A stretch of DNA of 18,063 nt from Candidatus Didemnitutus sp. (GTDB lineage: Bacteria; Verrucomicrobiota; Verrucomicrobiia; Opitutales; Opitutaceae), in contig JAUXOH010000293.1 of NCBI GenBank assembly GCA_030682505.1, positions 1-18,063 on the forward strand. Direction: 5' to 3'. The translations under genes were made by a program, and so were the position numbers. This document shows, piece after piece, positions 1 to 5,290 of the stretch. Below the pieces are notes generated by a model that saw nothing but the letters and a program-made list of their open reading frames with translations, was not told the origin of the DNA and ran no database searches. Position 1 is the stretch's first letter. Every line of letters starts with the position of its first letter.

Positions 1-951
1 GAATTCGTTGGTGCCGTTGGCGGGATTGCGGGTGAACGCGACGCCGGAGCCGGAGGTGTCGCCGGTGTTGCCAAAGACCATGGCCTGCACGTTGACGGCG
101 GTGCCCCACTCGGCGGGGATGCCGTATTTGCGGCGATACACGATCGCGCGGTCGTTCATCCACGAGCCGAAGACGGCGCCGGCGGCTCCGCGCAGCTGCT
201 CCCACGGATCGCTCGGGAAACTGTGGCCGGTGCGCTCTTTCACCAAGGCCTTGAAGCGCTTGACGAGCTCCTGTTGGTCGGCGGCGGTCAGTTCGCTGTC
301 GATCAGGTCGCGGTGGTAAACCTTGTGCTTGTATTCGTGGATGACGGTCTCGAACGGCTCGTGATCTTCGTCAGGGCGCTTTTGGAGACCGAGCACCACG
401 TCGCCATACATCTGGATGAAGCGGCGGTAGCAATCCCACGCGAAGCGCGCGTTGCCCGTGGCCTTCTCGAGTGCGATGACGGACTGGTCGTTGAGGCCGA
501 GGTTGAGAATCGTGTCCATCATGCCCGGCATCGAGTCGCGCGCGCCGGAGCGGACGGCGACCAGCAGCGGCATGCCGTCGGTGGCGCCGAACTTCGTGCC
601 CATGATCTTTTCCATGTTGCGCATGCCGGCTTCCATCTCCGCCTGGAGCGTGGTCGGGTAGGTGCGCTTGTGGGCGTAGTAATAGGTGCAGACTTCGGTC
701 GTGACCGTGAAGCCCGGAGGCACCGGCAGGCCGATGCGCGTCATCTCGGCGAGGTTGGCGCCCTTGCCGCCGAGGAGCGGCTTCATCGAGCCGTTGCCGT
801 CGGCCTTGTTGGCGCCCCACGTGTAGACGTATTTGGGCGCCTTGCCGGCTCGGGCGGTCTTGACCGCGGGTTTCTTGGCCGCTTTCCGGGCGGCGGGTTT
901 ACGGGAGACCGCTTTTTTGGCGGGCTTTTTGGCGGAGGATTTTTTGGCCAT
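1..951 (-). CDS. ppdK: Pyruvate phosphate dikinase, N-terminal 317 residues (runs off the left edge)
   Basis: PPDK interconverts pyruvate, ATP and phosphate with phosphoenolpyruvate, AMP and pyrophosphate in the cytoplasm. Translation from ATG at 951 stays open to base 1. The canonical family N-terminus (KYVYTWG, residues 40-46) is followed by LLGGKGANLAEM (59-70), PVPPGF (76-81) and the nucleotide-binding signature SGARDSMPGMMDTILNLG (135-152). All are typical of the ATP-grasp domain of PPDK, and the SGARDSMPGMMDT stretch separates it from PEP synthase. The phosphohistidine and PEP-binding domains lie outside the window. The oddity is a 39-residue extension (residues 1-39) made almost only of Lys, Ala, Pro, Arg, Ser and Val, in AKKPA-like repeats, before the point where PPDK usually starts. 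It is in frame, with no alternative ATG before Met56. No strong Shine-Dalgarno is visible. The gene is divergent from tatC. Confidence 0.95.
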   Translation of the reverse strand, partial: MAKKSSAKKPAKKAVSRKPAARKAAKKPAVKTARAGKAPKYVYTWGANKADGNGSMKPLLGGKGANLAEMTRIGLPVPPGFTVTTEVCTYYYAHKRTYPTTLQAEMEAGMRNMEKIMGTKFGATDGMPLLVAVRSGARDSMPGMMDTILNLGLNDQSVIALEKATGNARFAWDCYRRFIQMYGDVVLGLQKRPDEDHEPFETVIHEYKHKVYHRDLIDSELTAADQQELVKRFKALVKERTGHSFPSDPWEQLRGAAGAVFGSWMNDRAIVYRRKYGIPAEWGTAVNVQAMVFGNTGDTSGSGVAFTRNPANGTNEF

Positions 952-1244
952 GGTGGGTTGAGAAATGAGGGGAGAACTTGCGCTAAAAAGGAGCGCCTAG
1001 CGCAATCGTTGCGCGGCGGGGTGTCAACGGTGCACACTTGCGATTTGCGCGGCATTTCTTGCGCCCGATGCGCCGCGCTTCCCACCCCCGTCCTTCAAGT
1101 GGCATCCACCGGACGCAAACCGGGTCGTATGACACTGATATCAGCCGCGGCGCAGGGGCGTGGGGCCGGGCGGCGCGGATCCACGAATCGCCCGTCAAGC
1201 CCGAGATTGCACCGTTCGCGCAAACCTGCATCCAGTTGTTTCGC
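952..1244. promoter_or_regulatory. Divergent ppdK/tatC intergenic region with repeated TTGCGC motifs
   Basis: This 293-base gap must hold promoters for both divergent genes. No confident -35/-10 pair was found. It does contain an unusual density of the hexamer TTGCGC or its complement GCGCAA: 978-983, 1000-1005, 1009-1014, 1045-1050, 1059-1064 and 1218-1223. Two pairs form inverted repeats: TTGCGCTA (978-985) with TAGCGCAA (998-1005), and GCGCAA (1000-1005) with TTGCGC (1009-1014) around a 3-base centre. A perfect 10-base palindrome CTGATATCAG lies at 1135-1144. A regulatory role is inferred from position and repetition only. Confidence 0.35.
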
Positions 1245-2057
1245 GTGAGTTCATCCACCCCCAGTCCGGATTTCGACGGCGAGGAAACGCTGGCCGTGAC
1301 CAACGGCCCGTTGCGCGAAAAACCAATGGGCTTTTTGGACCACCTCGAGGAGCTGCGCGGCACGCTGGTCAAGTGCGCGATCGTCTTCGCGCTGGTGGTC
1401 GCGGGCATCGCGTATTTGCTGCAGGACTTCGCCCACCTGCTGAACCTGCCCCTCGAGAACGTCCGCGCCGAGTATCCGCAGCTCAAGACCGACCTGATCA
1501 CGAACAGCCCGATGGGCATCTTCAGCGTGGTGATCAACATCTGCGTGACGGGCGGCTTCGTGCTCTCGCTGCCGTTCTTCCTGTTTTTCCTCGGGCAGTT
1601 CGTGGCGCCGGCGTTGACGCAGCGGGAGTTGAAGGTCCTCGTGCCGACCATGCTGGCGGCGTTCGGGTTGTTTCTCACCGGCGCGTCCTTCGGCTACTTC
1701 GTCCTCGTGCCGAGCACGATCCGGGTGGCCTTTGAGCTCAACGAACTCCTCGGCTACACGGTGCTGTGGACAGCGGACGCGTATTACAGCCTGCTGATGT
1801 GGATGGTGCTCGGCGTCGGGGCTTCCTTTGAATTTCCGCTGCTCGTCGTGCTGGCGACCTACATGGGCCTGGTCGAGGTCGCGACGCTGAAGAAATACCG
1901 CCGGCACGCCATCGTGGTGATGTTCGTCATTGCGGCCATTGTCACGCCGACACCGGACCCGGTGAACCAGACCATGTTCGCCGTGCCGCTGATCTTCCTC
2001 TACGAGGCCTCGATCTGGGCCTCCACCTTCGTCGGCCGGCGATACAAGAAAGCCTGA
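1245..2057 (+). CDS. tatC: Sec-independent (Tat) protein translocase subunit TatC
   Basis: TatC is the polytopic inner-membrane receptor that recognises twin-arginine signal peptides and, with TatA/TatB, exports folded proteins. The family N-terminal motif GFLDHLEELRG is present, followed by six hydrophobic segments. FVAPALTQREL corresponds to the conserved loop after TM2, and VTPTPDPVNQ matches the TP-DP-SQ motif before the last helices. The start is uncertain. GTG 1245 gives 270 residues. GTG 1296 gives 253 residues and has the best Shine-Dalgarno (GAGGA at 1281-1285, 10 bases upstream). ATG 1326 starts right at the family motif. The codons from 1245 look coding, whereas those further upstream do not. 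No tatA or tatB is nearby. The stop lies 3 bases from that of the convergent mntR-like gene, leaving no room for an intergenic terminator. Confidence 0.95.
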   Translation: MSSSTPSPDFDGEETLAVTNGPLREKPMGFLDHLEELRGTLVKCAIVFALVVAGIAYLLQDFAHLLNLPLENVRAEYPQLKTDLITNSPMGIFSVVINICVTGGFVLSLPFFLFFLGQFVAPALTQRELKVLVPTMLAAFGLFLTGASFGYFVLVPSTIRVAFELNELLGYTVLWTADAYYSLLMWMVLGVGASFEFPLLVVLATYMGLVEVATLKKYRRHAIVVMFVIAAIVTPTPDPVNQTMFAVPLIFLYEASIWASTFVGRRYKKA

Positions 2058-2060
2058 CGC

Positions 2061-2510
2061 CTACTTGGCGCTCTTCGCCGCGGCGCTGACTTTGGTCATC
2101 ACGCCCGGGTTCTTCTCCAGATAGCGGGTCAGAGCTTCGATCGCGCGGAAGGTCTCGGGGCTGATATGGTGCTCCATGCCCTCGACATCGTCGTAGATGA
2201 TTTTCTCGTCGCCGACGCCAATCACGCCCAGAAAATCGGTCAGCAGCTGATGGCGGTGGGCGATCCGGCGCGCCACTTCCAAGCCGGTGCTGGTAAGCAC
2301 CATGCCGCGGTATTTCTCGTACTTGACGAAACCTTCGCCGTCGAGCTTCTGCACCATGGCGGTGACGCTGGCCTGCGAGATTTTCAGCTCGGCCGCGATG
2401 TCGACCACCCGCGCGTAACCCTTGCGCGAGATGAGTTGCTCGATTTTTTCGAGGTAATCCTCCGCGGCGACAGTCGTGCGGAGGCGGGGCGTGGGGGCGG
2501 AGCCGGCCAA
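2061..2510 (-). CDS. mntR: DtxR-family metal-dependent transcriptional regulator, MntR-like
   Basis: A 149-residue cytoplasmic DNA-binding regulator expected to repress genes for manganese (or iron) uptake when metal is bound. It aligns by eye along its whole length with Bacillus MntR. A winged helix covers about residues 15-75 (GYARVVDIAAELKISQASVTAMVQKLDGEGFVKYEKYRG in register), followed by a dimerisation and metal-binding helix bundle. All MntR metal ligands appear conserved: D18 and E21, H87, E110, E113 and H114. There is no SH3-like C-terminal domain, which fits MntR rather than DtxR/IdeR. The start is TTG at 2510 and no other in-frame start fits the domain boundary. No Shine-Dalgarno is visible. 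It lies 25 bases downstream of the GNAT gene on the same strand, so co-transcription is likely. No Mn transporter gene is in the window, so target genes are unknown. Confidence 0.9.
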   Translation of the reverse strand: MAGSAPTPRLRTTVAAEDYLEKIEQLISRKGYARVVDIAAELKISQASVTAMVQKLDGEGFVKYEKYRGMVLTSTGLEVARRIAHRHQLLTDFLGVIGVGDEKIIYDDVEGMEHHISPETFRAIEALTRYLEKNPGVMTKVSAAAKSAK

Positions 2511-2535
2511 GGGATGGGCTGCCGGGCGGCGGCAG

Positions 2536-3363
2536 TTATTTGCGGTTCGAGCGCTGGAAACCGAACACGGTCTTCAGCATCTGCAAGGCGAGCCAAAACA
2601 CCCCGGTCATGCACGCCGCGGCGAGCGTGGACCACAGACGGATCATCGTCGGGTCGTTGGAAGGCACGTGCGATTGCAGCGCGTAGTAGAAGAACACGAA
2701 AAAGCCGGCCGACAAAACCATGTCGAACAGGAAACCAACGATGGAAAAACGCTTCTTCTCCGGCGAGGACATGGGGGCAATCGAAGGAGCGCGGGAGGGA
2801 TTGTCGAATAGAAATTTCTGCCGCTGCAGGAGGATGTCGATTTCCACGACGTCGCTGTCCGGGGAGAAATGCAGCTGCGCGCCGTTCTGGATGAAGACGT
2901 TGAGCATGGCCTTGTTCTCCCGGCGCACTTGGGCGAAGAGCCGGGGCACGCCCCGCCGCCGACCCAGCACCCGGAGGTAGCGGAGCAGGGTGGAGGCCAT
3001 CCCGAGCCGCCGCTGCGAGTCGTGCACCAGAAACGCGCACTCGGCGGACTGGTTGTCGGGCGCATGCACGAGCCGGCCCATGGCCCAGAGATGCGACTCG
3101 GTGCCATCCCACCGCAGTCCGAAAATGCCCAGGGGGGTGTCCCGGGAGGTATCGGTGTGAGCCAGCTCGGCGGCACGTTCCGGGGTCATGTTCTTGATCA
3201 GGTAGCCGTAGCGGGCCCGGATGCTCTCGGTCGAGAGCGTGGCAAACATCTCCGCGACCATGGCTGCATCCCGGTCGTCGATCAGACGCAACCGGTAATC
3301 CTGCCCGTCCCGCAGGCGGACGAGGCGGGGCGGCAGGGTGGCAATAGGGGAGGGGGCTTTCAC
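2536..3363 (-). CDS. GNAT-family N-acetyltransferase with C-terminal two-helix membrane anchor
   Basis: A 275-residue protein started by GTG at 3363. Residues about 22-180 form a GNAT fold similar to the acetyltransferase domain of Pat/PatZ-type protein acetyltransferases: LRLIDDRDAAMVAEMFATLS with SIRARYGY near the N-terminus, and an acetyl-CoA pyrophosphate loop R118-R-L-G-M-A123 followed by a Leu-rich helix. After a Pro/Ser-rich linker (about 188-200) come a basic patch (PEKKRF) and two hydrophobic segments, about 209-228 and 245-266, which would anchor it in the inner membrane with the enzyme domain in the cytoplasm. The acceptor substrate (protein lysine, amine or small molecule) cannot be told. 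An internal ATG (Met198) sits exactly at the join, so the tail could also be made separately. It is upstream of and probably co-transcribed with the mntR-like gene. Confidence 0.8.
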   Translation of the reverse strand: MKAPSPIATLPPRLVRLRDGQDYRLRLIDDRDAAMVAEMFATLSTESIRARYGYLIKNMTPERAAELAHTDTSRDTPLGIFGLRWDGTESHLWAMGRLVHAPDNQSAECAFLVHDSQRRLGMASTLLRYLRVLGRRRGVPRLFAQVRRENKAMLNVFIQNGAQLHFSPDSDVVEIDILLQRQKFLFDNPSRAPSIAPMSSPEKKRFSIVGFLFDMVLSAGFFVFFYYALQSHVPSNDPTMIRLWSTLAAACMTGVFWLALQMLKTVFGFQRSNRK

Positions 3364-3422
3364 TGGCAGACCTTCGTTTCAAGCGCAGCAATTCTTTCTA
3401 GGCGCTGCAACGATTCCTATTA

Positions 3423-3435
3423 GACTGCGGCAGTC
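3423..3435. promoter_or_regulatory. Palindrome GACTGC-G-GCAGTC between divergent GNAT and AraC genes
   Basis: Perfect 6-base inverted arms around a single central base in the 119-base divergent region, 47 bases before the AraC start. A one-base loop is too tight for an RNA hairpin, so a DNA-level dimer-binding site is more likely than a terminator. The role is inferred from position. No clear -35/-10 pair was identified around it. Confidence 0.3.
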
Positions 3436-3482
3436 GCGGGAAGTTTATTGCGTGGAAAGTTTTATCCGTTTCAAGTGATGCC

Positions 3483-4400
3483 GTGACCTCCACGCACGAC
3501 AATGCCCGCTCAAGTCGGGAGCTGGTCGATCAGCTGAAGAAATCGCAGATCTACCGCGATTATGAGAAGGCTTTTCGGGATACGACCGGATTGCCCCTCA
3601 ACCTGCGTCCGATTGAGGCCTTTGATCTGCCCCACCACAATGACCCGAAGGAAGCGCCGTTCTGCGCGCTGATGGCGAGCACCAACCAGAGCTGCGCGGC
3701 CTGCCTGCAACTGCAAAAGAGGGTCGAAGTGGAGGCGCAAATGGAGCCGAAGACGCTCAAGTGCTTTGCAGGGCTCTGCGATTCCGCCGTGCCGGTGCGC
3801 GTGGGCGACAACCTGGTGGCGTTCCTGCAGACCGGGCAGATTTTTCTCACCAAGCCGAATCAGCGTGATTTCAAGCGCCTGACCCGTGAGCTGATGAACT
3901 GGGGCGTGCAGGCCGACCTGAAGCGGGTGGAAGAGGCCTATTTTCAAACCCGCGTGCTGGAGAAAAAGCAGTTCGACGCGGTGCTGCGGCTCCTGACCAT
4001 CTTCGCCCAGCATCTCTCTTCCATCAGCAACCAGCTGATGGTGTCGGCGCAACAAGCGGAACCGCCGATGGTTGCGCGGGCCAAGGTCTTCATCCAACAG
4101 CATCAGGACGAGGAGCTGTCCCTGCGGCAGGTCGCCGGCGCGGTGAACACGAGTGCGTTTTATTTCTGCAAGATGTTCAAGCAGGCCACCGGCCTGACGT
4201 TCACCGATTATCTCGCGCGGGTCCGGATCGAGAAAGTGAAGAATTTGCTGATCAATCCGCACAAGCGGATCAGCGAGGCGGCCTACGAGGCCGGCTTCCA
4301 GTCGCTTTCACAATTCAACCGGGTGTTCCGCAAGATCGTCGGCGAGGCGCCGACGGGTTGGCGCGACAAGCTGCAGCGGCGAAACGGGTTAGCGACGTAA
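3483..4400 (+). CDS. AraC-family transcriptional regulator with N-terminal PocR ligand-sensing domain
   Basis: A 305-residue regulator. Residues about 12-185 match the PocR sensory domain, a PAS-like small-molecule-binding fold. The Cys-containing signature is present: C61, C71-A-A-C74, C94 and C99, followed by VPVRVGDNLVAFLQTGQIF (103-121). Residues about 197-295 are a double helix-turn-helix AraC DNA-binding domain, with LSLRQVAGAVNTSAFYFCKMFK for the first HTH and ISEAAYEAGFQSLSQFNRVFRK for the second, ending in the usual P-x-x-R segment (PTGWR). The GTG at 3483 is chosen because the ATG 5 bases upstream reads into a stop after two codons. The effector is unknown: the family founder responds to propanediol, but many relatives regulate other carbon pathways. 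The divergent GNAT gene, its own promoter and the palindrome at 3423 are possible targets. Confidence 0.92.
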   Translation: MTSTHDNARSSRELVDQLKKSQIYRDYEKAFRDTTGLPLNLRPIEAFDLPHHNDPKEAPFCALMASTNQSCAACLQLQKRVEVEAQMEPKTLKCFAGLCDSAVPVRVGDNLVAFLQTGQIFLTKPNQRDFKRLTRELMNWGVQADLKRVEEAYFQTRVLEKKQFDAVLRLLTIFAQHLSSISNQLMVSAQQAEPPMVARAKVFIQQHQDEELSLRQVAGAVNTSAFYFCKMFKQATGLTFTDYLARVRIEKVKNLLINPHKRISEAAYEAGFQSLSQFNRVFRKIVGEAPTGWRDKLQRRNGLAT

Positions 4401-4832
4401 GGGAGGGTGCGACGGGCCGGAGCCCGATTGCCGGTGCTGGCAAACGGCGCAAAGCATGTGGAGCTCCCTCATCGCGAGGGTGTGGTAGCAGGCGAGGGTT
4501 TCGTCGAGTTCGACCTCCTGCTTGAGGACGTTGCCGGCGACGAGGTGCACGGCGAGTTCCCCGGTGGCGTAATAGGTGAGGAGGGGATTCATCCCGCATT
4601 CGCAATGTCGCTGGAGCGGCACCAAGAGCGACCGGGGGTTCACCGCCTGGTGTTTCTGCTCCCGCCGGCGGAGACCCTTGATCAGGTCGCTCAAGGTCTC
4701 GTCCATCATGAAAACCAACGTGTCCGGGTTGCCGAGGGGCGACAATGTCGGCTCGGTCCTCAGGAGGGTTTCCCACTCTCGTTTGAAGGACGGTCGCTGC
4801 GCCTCGAGCTGTTGAATCAGACTTTCGTCCAC
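4389..4832 (-). CDS. Conserved-looking hypothetical protein with C-terminal Cys pairs
   Basis: I do not recognise a family. From GTG at 4832 the product is 147 residues, soluble, with no signal peptide or membrane segment. It looks helical and has amphipathic stretches. Near the C-terminus it carries H-C-E-C-G (about residue 85) and later C-A-V-C-Q-H-R (about 130), together a plausible four-Cys metal site or redox pairs. The open frame continues upstream to 5102, but that part overlaps the ccoS promoter and coding region and does not look like protein, so the shorter form is preferred. The last 12 bases overlap the end of the convergent AraC gene tail to tail. It is divergent from the cbb3 operon. 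Whether it is linked functionally to either neighbour is unknown. Confidence 0.6.
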   Translation of the reverse strand: MDESLIQQLEAQRPSFKREWETLLRTEPTLSPLGNPDTLVFMMDETLSDLIKGLRRREQKHQAVNPRSLLVPLQRHCECGMNPLLTYYATGELAVHLVAGNVLKQEVELDETLACYHTLAMRELHMLCAVCQHRQSGSGPSHPPLRR

Positions 4833-5021
4833 GCCGCCATCATGCCACGGAGCGGGGGGGGCTGCATTGCATGGCTTGGTGATAGCTGCGCATATCTTTG
4901 ACGATCTGGCGGGCGCAACTGCGTGACTGCGCATTGTTTGCAAGGCAAGGCGCGGGAAAAGCAAGAGATGCACAGCTTGCCCGAAGGATTCCTTTATGCT
5001 GCCGTGAGACATCTCCACGCC
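4833..5021. promoter_or_regulatory. Divergent promoter region ahead of the cbb3 oxidase operon
   Basis: A 189-base gap between the Cys-pair hypothetical gene (minus) and ccoS (plus), the only sizeable gap upstream of the eight-gene cco cluster, so its main promoter should lie here. A weak sigma70-like candidate is TTGCAT (4867-4872) and CATATC (4891-4896) with an 18-base spacer; the -10 matches consensus poorly. No FNR/ANR-type box (TTGAT-N4-ATCAA), common before cbb3 operons in Proteobacteria, was found. Confidence 0.35.
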
Positions 5022-5282
5022 ATGTCCGTCATTCCTATCACCGTCTTCTTCAGCCTGCTTTTGGTCGGGCTTTTTGTGGTGCTTTTTGCGCGTGAACAAC
5101 ATCGCCAGCGCTTTTCCAGCGCCGAACGCGAATCGCTCCTGCCGCTGGCCGATGAAACCCCGCGCGTCTCCGGGCAGCCGGGTGACTCAGGAATTGCGGC
5201 TTCCGCCCCCCTGACTCCATCTTCCCCGGTGGCGTCCCGCGCCCCGCAACCCTTTCCCCCGTCCAACGTCAACGCCCGCTGA
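5022..5282 (+). CDS. ccoS: cbb3-type cytochrome oxidase assembly protein CcoS
   Basis: An 86-residue membrane protein. The N-terminus MSVIPITVFFSLLLVGLFVV is the single transmembrane helix typical of CcoS, followed by a short charged segment (FAREQHRQRF) and a Pro/Ser-rich, probably disordered cytoplasmic tail longer than in most homologues. CcoS is needed for insertion of cofactors (haem and copper) into the catalytic subunit in organisms where it has been studied. The ATG at 5022 is chosen over upstream in-frame GTG 4923 because the family begins right at this hydrophobic helix. It is the first gene of the cco operon, 8 bases before ccoNO. The usual place of ccoS is at the end, after ccoI. 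Confidence 0.85.
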   Translation: MSVIPITVFFSLLLVGLFVVLFAREQHRQRFSSAERESLLPLADETPRVSGQPGDSGIAASAPLTPSSPVASRAPQPFPPSNVNAR

Positions 5283-5290
5283 TTTTCCCC

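Noticed and set aside
223..1248. 341-residue plus-strand open frame over the PPDK gene
   Set aside because: The PPDK frame on the other strand contains strong family signatures; this frame is its mirror and only looks long because of GC bias.
4833..5021. FNR/ANR box ahead of the cbb3 operon
   Set aside because: Expected from proteobacterial cbb3 operons and searched for, but no TTGAT-N4-ATCAA or near match is present.
4833..5102. N-terminal extension of the Cys-pair hypothetical protein into the ccoS region
   Set aside because: The extension is antisense to ccoS and its promoter, and is of low protein-like quality. GTG 4832 starts where composition becomes protein-like.
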